64,000 nt of DNA, taken from positions 37,320,470 to 37,384,469 of the forward strand of contig NC_053146.1 in NCBI RefSeq assembly GCF_016808335.1. Direction: 5' to 3'. The notes under the pieces were generated by a model, which saw only the letters and a list, made by a program, of their open reading frames with translations, was not told the origin of the DNA and ran no database searches. Source of the DNA: Panicum virgatum (taxonomy: Eukaryota > Streptophyta > Magnoliopsida > Poales > Poaceae). This document shows positions 23,490 through 36,649 of this stretch, one piece after another. Within the stretch, counting starts at the first letter, position 1; each line of letters opens with the position of its first letter. The translations under genes were made by a program, and so were the position numbers.

Positions 23490-24029
23490 CTGCTTCAGTG
23501 CAAGGAACTCCTTCTGCTTCATCTTCATAACGCCCGCGGGGACGTTGTGGCTGCGGAACCGCTCCCGGAACTGTAGCCAAGTGAGAGCCTCGCGGTCCTA
23601 AACTGGGTGGGACTCCCACCAGTCCAAAGCTGCCTCTCGCAGCTGTCCTGCTGCGTACAAGACGCGCTCACGATCATCGCACTGGGCGATGTCCAGCTGG
23701 CGCTCCACTGCACGGAGCCAGTCGTCAGCCTGAAGAGGGTCAGACGTGTGAGAAAACGTCGGCGGGTGACCCCTCAGAAACTCGGCACGCCTGTCGCGAG
23801 GCTGCGGCGGTGGAGGAGGCGGAGGCTGAGTGTGAGCATGCTGAAGAGCCTTAACAGTGTTGTTCAGGGTGGCCATCATCTGCATCTGGAGCTGGAAGTA
23901 CTGCTCCGGAGTCAAAGACGGCGGCATCGGGATCCCGGTCCCCTGGGTGTTCTGACCCTGGTTGTTCTGCCCCTGCTGGTCAGAACCACGCTTGGTGTTC
24001 ACCATCTGATTTTGGATAAAAGATTTCAC
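23490..24029 (-). pseudogene. Chr-1 gag N-terminal exon
   Basis: The ATG at 24029 gives MKSFIQNQMVN, and Chr-2 has the same start at 52099. A Gln-rich and Pro-rich N-terminus (PPPPPPPQPRDRRAEFLRG) leads into the Gag core ADDWLRAVERQLDIAQC and AALDWWESHPV. A TAG at 23598-23600 follows HPV; Chr-2 reads through here (HPVHYRES), so the stop is specific to this copy. After it the frame goes on REALTWLQFRERFRSHNVP to the splice donor at 23489. Confidence 0.85.
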
Positions 24030-24562
24030 GAGTAAGGATATTGCAAGAATAAATTCAGATGGATATGATAACTCTATGCGGAAAAAGACTCAGCCATGAT
24101 AAAGTAGACAGGATAGAGTGGACTGTTTTACCCCCAACGATCTAACTCTTTTTATTAATTAATTAACTTTAACATAAGAGTGATTTTCTTTAAACAAATT
24201 TAAACTACTAAACTATACAATCATTCAAAAATCCAAATCAAACATGTAGCATAATAACAAACAGACAATTTTCACAACTTAGCCGAGTTTAACATCCGAC
24301 TCGACTAACACAACGCGTCGCGGATCGTGCTATCGTATTATTATAAAAGGGTCACCTAGCTAATACTTATGGAGGTCAGATGACTGATTCAGGCCAAAAT
24401 CTACAAAAACTATTCTTCAGAGAGAAAAATCAAGGCAAGAAGGCTAAAAGTCATAGAATTCAAGGGGTATAATAGTAAAATAGTTTCAGCAGACAAGGAT
24501 TGGAGAGAAGAAGTCCTAAAACTCGACCAGTTCTATCTAGGCTTCGTCCTACAGTCGATACG
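24030..24562 (-). other. Chr-1 leader between PBS and gag
   Basis: AT-rich untranslated leader without coding motifs. It is colinear with the leaders of Chr-2 (52100-52486 and 61384-61532) and NA-3 (inverse of 55964-56460 in part). The conserved phrase ACCCCCAACGATCTAACTC is seen at 24131 and in all these leaders. Confidence 0.7.
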
Positions 24563-24574
24563 GCTCTGATACCA
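24563..24574 (-). other. Primer-binding site of Chr-1 (tRNA-Met initiator type)
   Basis: Minus strand TGGTATCAGAGC, three bases inside the 5' LTR. This is the standard complement to the plant initiator tRNA-Met 3' end. Confidence 0.9.
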
Positions 24575-24577
24575 CTC

Positions 24578-27500
24578 TGTAACACCCGGTTTATAAAAGA
24601 ACATAAACCGAACAATCATATACGTGCCAGGATCAAGTCACACGTATATACAACAGAATGAACAGTATATCATAGCACGTATCACGTAAAAAGACATAAC
24701 AAATCGAAATACGAATGTTATTTATTACATTAATGACCAAAATGTCTGATACAGCGGAAGCAAAGTACAAATACGATAAAAGCTCTCCGAAGCTGAGCAG
24801 GGCGCCACAGGGACGTCGACTGGGAGACGAATGCCTAGAAGTCCTCGTAGTCCTGGTAGCACTGAACAAACTCCCTCGTGTCAACAGGAACTGAGCAGCA
24901 GTAGCGTAGCCAAGAGGAAAAAGTAGAGAAGAGGCAAGAGTGAGTACACAACTTGTACTCAACAAGTATAACACAAACTATGAGGCTCTAAGGTTGGCTG
25001 ACTCAACTGCATTAGCTTTTAAGTGTTGGCAAAATTTTATTAAAGCTATTTACTACGAGTTGATGAATTACCATTAACCCAGTTACATAGTAATTAATCA
25101 GAATTAATTCAGAAACTACTGAGAACCAAACCGAAACCAAGCCACCAAGGTAATCACGAGAGGCACCTCCCTCGTCGGAAGGAGATAACCCCACTAATCA
25201 AAAGGAGGATCTGGGCCGCTCATAACCGTGAGCACGGCTAGTATACCAGTTTTACACTCTGCAGAGGATGCACATCTTTACCCACAAGTCGCGAGCTACG
25301 CTAGAGGTTCATCACACTTCCTTAGGTGAGATGGCTAGCGACTCACTACGAGGCCGTTACAAAGAATCTCGTTGGCAAGGCGTAACCGCGAGAGTTAGGT
25401 CAGCGATGATGGGGCCCACCTCACGGGGGTACAAGCACAGGTGCGCAAACCAAGCACAGACCAGCCGGAGGAGCAGGGACCATTGAAGCTTACTACTCTT
25501 GCCCCGCAGGTAAGTTACCCCAAACCAAAAAGACCTAATTAGTAAGCCAAGTCTATCCCATTCTAGCCTTGTGGTAGCGCTGTTGTCCCAGGTTGTCGCT
25601 CTATGAACCGGTCCTTATGGAGAGTGGCCAACCAAGCACTAAGCACCGTGCTGGCCCCCTAAACCATGTTTCTACAAAAACCATCTTTTAACGAGACGTG
25701 AGCCACTCATCACAACACAGAGGGCCACTCTCAGAATTAAGTTCAAGTAAACCATTAATCAAATTAATTAAAAGGACCAGAATGTGTTATAGCGTAGCAA
25801 CCTAGCACAACTAACCAAAATGCAACCCAAAGGTATATATAAAGGATATAAAGTGGCTAGGACAGTCCTGATAGGCATACAATATTAAATGCAGTATGAA
25901 ATTGTATTTAAAGTGATAGGTGGTGTTCATGTTATACTTGCCTTCCTCGTACTGCTCCTGCTGCTGCTCAAAGTGCTCGGAAGATGGCTGCTCCGGGTAC
26001 TGGTACTGGGGCTCCTCAGATGGATCAACGTCTACTCACGAACACATGGCCAAAACAATGCACAATAATAAGCATACAAGCAAATACTAACAAAAACTAA
26101 GAAACAATACATCAATACATAAAAACAGCACACTAAACAAGTCCAAAACTATTCTACGCGTTACAACAATCGCGTGGACATAAAGAACGCCTAAAACGGA
26201 CCTAAAACGCATTTTCTAGGCTAAAAACAAGTTCTAGGGGCTTATCTGGATAAAAACTAAGTTCCAGGGGGTTTTCTGCAAAAACCGAGGGCCTAAATGT
26301 AATTAACGGTTAAATCTAAGGGCTAGCGTGCAAAAACTCAAGGTTTGGACTGCGGCCGCTAAATCTAGAAAGATCAGGGGGGTTTTGGTAAAAACCAGGG
26401 CCTAACTGCAATTATTTTTCAAAGGCAGTGGACTGCGGGTTGAATCTACTAAAGTGCAGGGGCTTTTTAACAAATGTACCAGACCGAACCGGTATCTTTG
26501 AATCATGACCGTCAGATCTCGATCTGATGGCTCAAGGCGGCTCGGATCTAGATCTAATCTAGGCCGTAGGCTGCGGATCGAACGGTGGGGATCCATCAGG
26601 CGCGGTGGACGGCGGCGCTTGACCACCGGCGGTTCTGTTCGCGGTGGCGCGGCGCTAAGCTCGCCGGAGTTCGTCGAATCCGACGCTCCGGGGGTCAAAT
26701 CGGTCAGTGCTCGAGCCTAGGAGGTTCTATGCCGCATGAGTAACACACCTGAGGCTATATAACGGTGGATTAGGGCTCGGGGCGGGAGGCTCGACGGCGA
26801 AGGCGGGTCTGGGCGGCGGGGAACGCCGGAGCACGGTGTTCGGGCCGCGAGAGGGGGCTACGGACTACGCTAACACGCCAAAAAGGGAGCGCGGGCGGAG
26901 GATATCCTCACCGAGTCTTGGGACGGGCGGGGCGTGTCGCGGAAGGGGGTCGCCGGCGAGGTCGAGCGGAGACGGCTAGTCGGAGGTGGTGGCGCGATCG
27001 AAACTTGCTGTTTCCTGCGTCCTGGACCCACGGGCTGACTCCGGGAGGTGCTGCGAAGGTGAGCCAGAGGTTAGGGAGGTCCAGGGCTCACTGAGGAGGG
27101 TGAAATTCGGCGGCGCAAGGACTCACCGGCGATGCTGCACAGGGCAATTCCTTGTGCTGCAGAGTTGGGGCCGGGTGACGGTGGGCTCGGAGGTGTTCCT
27201 GGCCTCCGGGCGGAGCTCGTACGATGGATCTCGGGAGCTAGGGAGCGGCAGGGCGGCGGCTTCCCGGAGGCGCAGAGGTCCGGTGCGGCGAAGCAGGGTG
27301 CGGCGCGGCGTGCTAGGGTTTGGGGTGGCGGCGGGGTGGAATGAGGTGCAGGGGGGAGTCGCGGGATGCTAAATAGAGGCCGGGCGGTGATCTTGGGAGG
27401 GCGCGCCGAGATGGTAACCTCGCCGAGAATCCAGGCGGGACTGGCGCGGCCGTTGCGCGAGCGCTACGCGGGGGAGATGAATCTGGCAGGCGGGGCCCAC

Positions 27501-28050
27501 GAGTCGGCAGCGGGGCGCGCGCGAGCGGGCTGAGAGGAGGCACGCGCGGAGAGCGGCGGGGTGAATTGGGCCGTGTCGCGTGATAGAAGGAGGGGCGCGG
27601 CCGACGCGGGTTGAGCGCGAGCGGGAGGTGGCGTGCGGGCTGGGCCGCCAGGGAAGGAAGGGCAGGCCGAACTGGGCTGCGGGGAAAGGGTGGGCCGGAC
27701 GGCTTGAGCTGCTGGGTTGGGCCTGCGGGGAGGGTGCTGGGCTTCGGCACGCTGGGCCGACGGGGTTTGATTTGGGCCGGGATCTTGGGTTGAGCTGGGT
27801 TTTGGGTTTTGCCTTTTCTATTTCTACTCCTCTCTCTCTTCTATTTCTAATTCAAACCTCACTCAAGCAATTAAAAAAAATATGCACCAGCATGAATGCA
27901 ACACCAAAATTTAAACCTATGATAAAATTTTAATTACTTAAAGAACAAAAATTTAGATTAAATGCAAGTCTAACACAATAAACCTTAGAAATTTAAATAA
28001 AGCCAATTAAATTTATTATAAAATGCTGAAATTTAAATTAGGGTGTTACA
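24578..28050 (-). mobile_element. LTR L2: 5' LTR of Chr-1 (3473 bp)
   Basis: It starts TGTAACACCCGG and ends GGGTGTTACA. Beyond it, 28051 begins mid-LTR sequence ATGGAGCAGG, equal to positions about 790 bp into the NA-type LTRs (31094 and 45617). Chr-1 therefore inserted within an NA-type LTR. The micro-exon is at 25942-26031 on the minus strand. Confidence 0.9.
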
Positions 28051-28662
28051 ATGGAGCAGGTCTAGTGGGCGTCAAGACACAGAAGCACAGACGAGGCCAC
28101 TCAGTACGAGGGCCATAGAAGCTTACCACCCTTACCACCCTGTAGCCGGAGAATCCTACAGGCGGGCCCGGGCGATCAGCGAGACAGAGCGGACGCGCGC
28201 GGGACGCGGCTGCGTTCGGGAGAGGGGCTGACAGGTGGGCCACCCTTGTCAGGGACAGCGCGCGCGCATGAGCTGAGAGAGAGAGCGGGCCAGTGGGAGC
28301 GTGGGAGGGGCGAGCTGGGCCGAGTGGAGGGGATGGGCCGAGGGGAAGAGGAAGTGGGTCGGGCTGAGCTGAAAGCTGGGCTGGGTTTCTTCTTTCCTTT
28401 TTCTTTCTCTTTTCTTTTCTATTTCTAATCATCTCAAATCTATTTGAATTCAAATGAATTTGAATTCAAACTCCTATGCAAACAAGCAAAATAAAGCCAT
28501 GCACCAGCATGAATGCAACAACGAGTTTAACCTAGAAAAATTTTAATTACTTGTGAGAGAAAATTAATTTAAATATAAGTCTAAGCATATAAAACCTTAG
28601 AAAATTAAATAAAGCCAATTAAATTTATTACTAAATGCTGAAATTTAAATTAGGGTGTTACA
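28051..28662 (-). mobile_element. LTR L0, second half only
   Basis: It starts abruptly at ATGGAGCAGG and ends at GGGTGTTACA, next to the NA-1 PPT complement (ACTACCCCCTTACAGGAATC). Compared with the LTRs at 30303 and 44875 it also lacks most of the middle, since the text jumps from TTACCACCC to GTAGCCGGAGAATCC near 28140. It is the right side of the LTR disrupted by Chr-1, with an extra internal deletion. Confidence 0.75.
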
Positions 28663-30302
28663 AATACTACCCCCTTACAGGAATCTCGTCCCGAGATTCT
28701 GGGCTGGCTAGCAAAGAGAAACAAGGATGGGATTAAGTTCTACTCACTTCTGAGTCGGGATCTCATACCCACATGTCTTGAGTTGGCAGTATGTTGAATC
28801 TCATGCTCAATTTGCTCTCCTGGCAAGGTCTGGACCTTTACCACTCTTTTGGTAGGCTGCATCACAAGTTTGTTTCGAACTGACCAATTTTGACCAAGAA
28901 TGATGTCGATTCCTATTGACTCCATTACAATAAGGTCCTCAGGGAAGGTTGCCTCGCCTATCCTCATGCTGACTCGAGGACATATGTAACTGGAGATCTG
29001 TTCTTTTCCTGATGATTTGACGACCATCCTCTTCCTCATGGGAAGCTTCAATATCTCATGCTTAGCAGCAAACTGCGTGCTGATGAATGAATGTGTAGCA
29101 CAAGGATCTATCAACACTGAGGCTAGAAATGAGTTGACTAGAAGCATACCAAGAATGACTGGACTATCATCCCGAATAGTTTTTGCTGACACATGGTGAA
29201 CTCTACCCTAGAGGTACTCTATTGGTCCATTCTTGGATTGCTCATGCTTTGTACGATCACTGCACACTGGTATCACCTGCTACTGATCCTGATCATTCTG
29301 GGCACCCTGCTTGGAGCAGTTCCCGGAAATAAGGTGGGTCTCGTCACCACTGGTATGCGGGATTGGTGAATGGTCCTGGCCTGGTGCTACCGGTGTCAGG
29401 TGATTCTGTGGACAACTTTTGGCATATTGACCTTTTTGCCCTCATTGGTAGCACATGCGGCGACGGTGAACGGCGCTACTTGGTTGACCTCCCCGTGAAC
29501 TTAACATCCCATCTTGCATTATTTCTGCTGCTTGCTTTTTGGACTCCTTGCGACCGCGTGGCTGAATCACATTCATAGTGGTAGTCAACCCATCAATATA
29601 ATCATAGAGGGCTTGGTTCTTGACCTGTGTATCTCTTGAGCACTTAGGATCCTTTCTCTTCTGGATGATCTGTAGCTCATCGACCGATGGGGAGTCAAGG
29701 AAAAGGTAATCCTCAGCTAGCTGCTCTTGATGAGACATCTTTCTCTTTGTACTTGCGAACAACCTCTGGTTCTTCCTAGTTGTGGCTTCATCTTCAGTCG
29801 CACGAACTTGACGACAAGGAACGCCATAGAATTGGCAACACGGGCAAGCTTTCTCACCATTCTTTGGGTGGTATGTTGTTTGCGAAGACTGATTCGGTAC
29901 CGTTATCGGCTGCTCCACGGAAACTATTGCATGAACACCATCACCCATTGCACTGTCTCCAAGGCCTTTTTGTTCTGCCGACATCTGAGCTGGGATAAAA
30001 GAAAGCATAGATTGGTAAGGTCAAAGAAGAGAGAAAACCCCACTATGTAAGGTTCTATCTTATTTAGAAAACACTGCCCATGCATCACTGCTGCTAACTC
30101 CAGATAGGTGTTACATAAATCCGAAAAAGGGAACTATAGCATAACTCTTCTGCCTCGTCTGAGAGATTCTCAAATTCTCCTGTACTATCTGCACGTACCA
30201 CCGCTCCACCATGGCGAGCACGCTGCTGCGCAGTAGAACCCCGCGCAAGCCACATTCAGGCCTGCTCTTGCACCACACGCACTCACTGACTCGATACCAC
30301 TC
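28663..30302 (-). mobile_element. NA-1 internal region (non-autonomous, 1.6 kb)
   Basis: It holds a PPT at the left end, a broken zinc-knuckle/protease ORF, and a PBS reduced to GACTCGATACCA at 30288-30299. No RT, RNase H or integrase remains. Between about 30180 and 30287 a stretch of some 110 bp is unlike the NA-2 leader and replaces about 580 bp found there. Confidence 0.8.
28740..30008 (-). pseudogene. NA-1 zinc-knuckle/protease ORF, broken
   Basis: Two open pieces (30008-29442 and 29192-28740) are homologous to the intact NA-3 ORF. The N-terminal part has CPCCQFYGVPCRQVRATEDE and NQALYDYIDG. The zinc knuckle is CYQ-stop-GQKGQYAKSC: a TGA replaces its second Cys and Gln its His. The protease motif reads LIDPCATHSFIS, so the catalytic Asp-Thr-Gly has become Asp-Pro-Cys. 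Other stops lie between 29440 and 29200. The C-terminus diverges into RSRLRSE. Confidence 0.75.
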
Positions 30303-33300
30303 TGTAACACCCGGTTTATAAAAGGACACAAACCGAGCAATCATATACGCGCCAGGATCAAGTCACAAGTATATACAACAGAATGAACAGTATATCACAG
30401 CACATATCACGTAAAAAGATATAATAAAGCGAGTACGAATGTTATTTATTACATTAATGACAAAATGTCTGATACAGTGGAAGCGTAAAACATATACGTA
30501 AACTCTCGTCGTAGCTGGGCACCACAGGGACGTCGACTGGGAGACGACCACCTAGAAGTCCTCGTACTCCTAGTAGCTCTGAGTGAACTCCTCCACGTCG
30601 CCGGGAACTGAGCAGCAGTTGGGTGTCCCCAAAGAGAACAAGAGGAAAAGAGTAGAGTAGGCAAGAGTGAGTACACAACTTGTACTCAACAAGTATAACA
30701 CAAACTATGAGGCTCCAAGGTTAGCTGACTCAACTGCATTAGCTTTTAATCTTGGCAAAATTTTATTAAAGCTATTTACTACAAGTTGATGAAATTACCA
30801 TAACCCAGTTGCATAGAAATTAATCAAATTAATTAAGAAATTCTGAGAACCACACCGAAACCACCAAGGTAACCCCACTAATCAAAAGGAGGATCCGGGC
30901 TGCTCATGACCGTGAGCACGGCTAGTATACCAGTTTTACACTCTGCAGAGGTTGCACATCTTTACCCACAAGTCGTGAGCTACGCTAGTTTTTCATCACA
31001 CTTCCGTAGGTGAGATGGCTAGCAAACTCACTACGAGGCCTTTACAAAGAATCTCGTTGGTAAGGAATAACCCCGAGGGTTGGATCGGCGACTATGGAGC
31101 AGGTCTAGTGGGTGTCAAGACACAGAAGCACAGACGAGGCCACTCAGTACGAGGGCCATAGAAGCTTACTACCCTTGCCCCACAGGTAAGTTACTCCAAA
31201 CCAAAAAGACCTAATTAGTAAGCCAAGACCGTCCCATTCCAGTCTTGTGGTTGCACAGTTGTCCCAGGTTATCGCTCTAATGACGTACGGTCCTTAGGGA
31301 GAGTAGCTAGCACAAAACACAGTGCGAGCCCCCTAAACCAAGTTTCTAGAAAAACCAATTTTAAAGAGACGTGAGCCACTCAAGCGGGCCACTCCCAGAA
31401 TGAAGTTGCATATACCATTAATCAAATTAATTAAAAAGGATCAAGTGTGTGATAGCGCGACACCTAGCACAACTAACCAAATTGCAACCCAAGGTACATA
31501 TATAAAGGATATAAAGTGGCTAGGAAAATCCTTATGTGCGTACAGTATTAAAATGCAGTATGAAAATGTATTTAAAAGTGATAGGTGGCGTTCATGTTAT
31601 ACTTGCCTTCCTCAAAGTTCTCCTGCTGCTCAAACTGCTCTGAAGATGGCTCCTGGTACTCCTCAGATGGATCAACGTCTACTCACGATCGCAACGCCAA
31701 AACAAGTCCAGCACATATACACACATGCAACCAAAGGCAAACACTAAGAAACAGTACAACAATACATAGAAACAGCAAACAAAAGTGAACTAGAACTATT
31801 CTACGCATTACAACGATCGCGTGGATATAAAGAACACCTAAAACGGAGCTAGAACGCGAAATCTACGCTTAAAACAAGATCTAGGGGCTGAACTGTAAGA
31901 AAAACATAGTTTCCAGGGGTTTTTTGCAAAAACCAGGGACCTATACATAATTAAAGGATAGATCTAGGGTCTAACACGCAAAAACAGCAGGTCTGGATGG
32001 CAGGTTCGATTTTAAAGGAACTCAAGGGCTAAAGTGAATAAACTAGGGCCTGGATTGAATTACTTTTACACTATCATAGACTGCGGGTTCATTTCTATAA
32101 AACGCAAGGGCTCTTTAGCAAAATCGATAGGCTGAAGTGGTATGTTTAGATCTGAGCTCTTGGATCTGGATCGGATGGCCCAGGGTCGTTTGGGCGTGCG
32201 GGCGGTGGCGCGGCTCGCCAGATCAAGTGTTCCGCGGCGGGGCTTCGACGGCGTTGGTGGAACTCGGCCTTCCCGGGGTCAAAACAGAGTGGGCTTGGGT
32301 CGGGGACGCTCCTCACGCCACGCACGATCCACTGGAGGCAACAAGGAGGTGGCTCGGGGCTCGGAGCAGTGTGCGCGGCGAAGGGGGCGGATCCGCGCAG
32401 CGGCGCCCGCCCGCGTGCGATGCCTGGGCCCCTAGGGTGTGCCATGGGCACTAAAACCTAGCGCAAACGGAGCAGGGCGGAATGCTGGTGCTCACCGAGG
32501 CTCGGAAGCGAGCAGGAAGGCCGTGCAGCGGCGTCGGATCATTGACCAGCGGCGGGGCTCGACGGAGCTCGGGAACGGGGTCGACGCGGGGTGCTTCTGT
32601 TCTCCTAGATCCCACGAACAGCCTCGGTGTCGAACTAGGAAGGTGCACATGGGGTTAGTCTGGCCGGAGGAATGCCGGCGGTGATGAATTTCTCGAACCC
32701 GATCTCACCTGCGGTGGCGGGTCCAGGAGAAATTCCCACGCGTGCGTAGTGGAAGTCGAGGATGGCTGCCTCGGGGTGGATCCTGGATCCAAGGCGGAGC
32801 TCGTGCGAGGGTTTGCAGGGGCTAGGGCGCTGCGAGGTGGCGGTTTCACGGCAGCGCAGGGGTGCTGTATGGCGGAGCAGGCAGGGGCAGTGAGGTTAGG
32901 GTTCCGGGGTGGCGGCGGTGGTGTGATGCGATGCAGGTGAAGCCGGGGACCCTATTTAACGGGCGGAGCAACCTAGGCGGGCGTGCCCAGGGTGCTGACG
33001 CGGCGCGGGGATCACGGCGATGACTGGGCCGGCTGTTGTGCAAGGTAGCCGGAGAATCCTACAGGCGGGCCCGGGCGATCAGCGAGACAGAGCGGGCGCG
33101 CGCGGGACGCGGCTGCGTTCGGGAGAGGGGCTGACAGGTGGGCCACCCTTGTCAGGGATAGCGCGCGCGAGCTGAGAGAGAGAGCGGGCAGGTGGGAGCG
33201 CGGAGGGGCGAGCTGGGCCGAGCGGAGGATATGGGCCGAGGGGAAGAGGAAGTGGGTCGGGCTGAGCTGAAAGCTGGGCTGGGTTTCTTCTTTCCTTTTT

Positions 33301-33543
33301 CTTTCTCTTTTCTTTCTATTTCTAATTATCTCAAATCTATTTGAATTCAAACACCTATGCAAACAAGCAAAATAAAACCATGCACCAGCATGAATGCAAC
33401 AACGAGTTTAACCTAGAAAAATTTTAATTACTTGTGAGAGAAAATTAATTTAAATGCAAGTCTAAGCATATAAAACCTTAGAAAATTAAATAAAGCCAAT
33501 TAAATTTATTACTAAATGCTGAAATTTAAATAAAGGTGTTACA
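30303..33543 (-). mobile_element. LTR L3 shared by NA-1 and NA-2 (3241 bp)
   Basis: It starts TGTAACACCCGG and ends AAGGTGTTACA. PBS-like sequence sits on its left (NA-1) and PPT-like sequence on its right (NA-2), so the one LTR serves as 5' LTR of NA-1 and 3' LTR of NA-2. The micro-exon at 31607-31678 (minus) is 72 bp, against 90 bp in Chr-type LTRs. Confidence 0.85.
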
Positions 33544-34451
33544 AATCCTACCCCCTTACAGGAATCTCGTCCCGAGATTCTGGGCTGGCTAGCATAGAGA
33601 AACAAGGATGGGATTAAGTTCTACTCACTCCTGAGTCGGGATCTCATACCCACATGTCTTGAGTTGGCAGTATGTTGAATCTCATGCTCAATTTGCTCTC
33701 CTCGCAAGGTCTGGACCTTTACCACTCTTTTGGTAGGCTGCATCACAATTGTTTCGAACTGACCAATTTTGACCAAGAATGATGTCGATTCCTGTTGACT
33801 CCATTACAATAAGGTCCTCAGAAAAGGTTGCCTCGCCTATCCTCATGCTAACTCGAGGACATATGTAACTGGAGATCTGTTCTTTTCCTGATGATTTGAC
33901 GACCATCCTCTTCCTCATGGGAAGCTTCAATATCTCATACTTAGCAGCAAACTGCGTGCTGATGAATGAATGTGTAGCACGAGGATCTATCAACACTAAG
34001 GCTGGAAATGAGTTGACTAGAAGCATACCAAGAATGACTGGACTATCATCCCGAATAGTTTCTGCTGACACATGGTGAACTCTACACTAGAGGTACTCTT
34101 TTGGTCCCTTCTTGGATTGCTCATGCTTTGTACGATCACTGCACACTGGTTTCACCTGCTGCTGATCCTGATCATTCTAGGCACCCTGCTTGGAGCAGTT
34201 CCCAGAAATAAGGTGGGTCTCGTCGCCACTAGTATGCGGGATTGGTGAATGGTCCTGGACTAGTGCTACCGGTGTCAGGTGATTCTGTGGACAACTTTTG
34301 GCATAATGACCTTTTTGCCCACATTATTAGCACATGCGGCGGCGGTGAATGGCGCTACTTGGTTGACCTCCCCGTGAACTTAACATCCCATCTTGCATTA
34401 TTTCTGCTGCTTGCTTTTTGGACTCCTTACGACCGCGTGGCTGAATCACAT
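33544..34451 (-). mobile_element. NA-2 internal region, 3' part
   Basis: This begins with the PPT complement (CCTACCCCCTTACAGGAATC at 33548). It contains the protease half of the ORF (34071-33688), with LIDPRATHSFIS in place of Asp-Thr-Gly and a frameshift near 33750 relative to NA-1. The knuckle reads Cys followed by two TAA codons. It is cut at 34452 by Ath-2; CACAT at 34447-34451 is the left TSD. Confidence 0.8.
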
Positions 34452-35915
34452 TGTTGACGCTCCTTAGCACCCCAATTTATATACCGCAAGCGCACGGGAT
34501 CGTGTAGCTTTTCCCTTAGAGTATTCCCCCAAGGTTTATCAATCCGTGGATCGACAAAGAAGTACCCAAGGTTTTCCATCTAATCTAACGGATCTATCCT
34601 AACATGAAGCATGAATTGCACATATAGAGTAACCTTTAATAGATATGAGTGTTGTGTAAAGGTTGATCTCATCCATGAACATAGGCGTAACCATAGCTAA
34701 ACCAAAGACATGACTAGGCCTATTGTCATCTAGTTGTAGTTCAAGCTAACGAGCAAATAAATCATGCATCTCAATCAAAAGCATCTTTAAATCAAAACCT
34801 CCAATCCAACCCCTCGGGAACCCCCCTACTCAGGCCACGCCCTGTCACAACACTCCCTTTGGACAAAAGCACCCTGAAGCATGCTAGACGTGTCGAACCC
34901 CCTTGGGTAGATCAGGTATGAACTCCTAGCCACCATAGCTACAAGAACACCCCATGCAATCTATCTCGAGAATAGATCTAGGAATAAGCGCATCCAAGGC
35001 AAGAACGAAATAAAAAACGAGAGACATGATCGCTAATAGATTCGGAAGACATGATTATCATTACTCACATAATAGATTCGTTTGGATCATCACCACCGAG
35101 TACATACCATTGACGACTCCAACTAGCTCATGAACTCCACCATGGCACAACCACGCAGGGAGGCCATGGCGGCTAGGGGCGGCCTAAGCCATCTCCTAGA
35201 CAACTTCGAAGACTTGCGGCGGCCGTCGTCTCCCTCCGGTCTTGGCCCTAGGTTTTCATCGAGCTCTGGGTGGATGGATGCCGCGAGTTGAATAAGGTGC
35301 GAGCTATTTATAAGCCGAGGAAGCCACCGGTCGAAGGGGAGGCCGAACCGCCTCGGAAACGGGCTAGGCCGGCCGGCCCCATGGGCCTAGGCCGGCCGGC
35401 CTACCCTCTTTCAGGCTCGCCTCGGTCTCATCTTTCGCGTGTAGACTCCTCGCATCTTCTAGAGTTTATGTCCTTCACGATTGCACCCCTTTAGACGTCG
35501 TTATCTTGGAGATATCTTCGAGGAAATGATAGGATAGGGAATCCTTCCTTAAATCTTCATTTGCTTTGCTTAATCCCGAAGTATCTTGATCTCATCTTTG
35601 TGGGCTAGGTCCTTTGGGCTCTCTTGGAGGATGGATGTGCATGAATGGGCTTCGAATCAACATGGGCTTTGGTCCTTGCTTTGGGCTTTGGCCTTCGTCT
35701 TTCTCTGTGTTAGCGCTCGATCACGGGCCTCGTCATTTCATGCTCCAAAATAGGCCAAAAACCTGCAAAAATGAAGTTCCTCCAAAATATATGTGCAAGT
35801 GTGAAAATGACCAATAATTAGGCCGGGGTTAGGACGGTTAGTGATTTTGATATTAAATTCATGCCATTATCAAGGATAAATAAGGGATAAAATGGGTACT
35901 TAAGGAGCGCCAACA
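34452..35915 (-). mobile_element. 3' LTR of Ath-2
   Basis: Runs TGTTGACGCTCC ... GGAGCGCCAACA, an imperfect 12-bp terminal inverted repeat. Minus-strand TATAAATA lies at 35305-35312, and the GGCCGGCC palindrome block at 35361-35402 is upstream of it in the sense direction. Confidence 0.9.
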
Positions 35916-36649
35916 TTCCCCCCATGCTTAAACCTTGCTCGTCCTCGAGTAAGTCTAGGAGCTTTTCTTATAAAGAAATCAGTGTTGCCCCTTAGTGTCC
36001 TCTCTGCACTTAGTCATACATAACAAGACATATTGCTCTCTCAAGTATTTAGCATTTAAGTTCATGTTGTGACCGGCTACTTTTTCATTATGGAAGATAG
36101 ACTAGCAATTAAAGAACAAGCCACAATAATAAATAAATGCAATGCTCTCAAACTTAAGCGAGCTTCAAACCTTTACCTTGTTTCATCGTGAAGAGTTTTC
36201 AAAAGAATGCATATCAAACATAAGTGAGGTTCTCTTGCAAAAGATCATGGAAATACTCATCTCATCAAGTCTCTCAAGCCTACATTAGATTGTCTTCAAC
36301 CTATTCTACTCATATATAAAAGTGGAAGGCTTATGTGGAGCTTGGTAGGTAAAAACAATCCTAGCAAAACATTATATCTGAAATATTGTCAAACTAAGAG
36401 AGAGAGATCTATTGGATTTACTAAGACTTGTCAAAAAGGCCATTGGAAAATAATGTTGGAGAGGGAGAAAGATGAAACACACACATTTAGATAGGTGGAC
36501 ATGTGCAAGCGGCAAATAGATGATCCCGAGACACAAATGAAGTTCTCGTTATCGGATTGCACATGGTTGGAAGATTTGAGTATGGAATAGTTCTTCAAAG
36601 TAACTTGGAAAATTAATGAAGCCAAAAAGAACTAAGGAGCATTTTATTT

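Larger units (their letters stand above)
19399..24577 (-). mobile_element. Chr-1 internal region (Tekay/Del-like chromovirus), full gag-pol
   Basis: This is bounded by the PPT complement (CCCTACCCCCTTAAAGAAAT at 19401) and the tRNA-Met type PBS at 24563-24574. It holds gag, protease, RT, RNase H, integrase and chromodomain in one frame once a 110-bp intron is removed. Three stop codons interrupt it. A leader of about 530 bp lies between gag ATG and PBS. Confidence 0.9.

Noticed and set aside
24578..28050. Chr-1 as an ordinary insertion with its own intact target duplication
   Set aside because: The bases left of 15886 (GGAGG) and right of 28050 (ATGGA) do not match. GGAGG pairs instead with 48075-48079.
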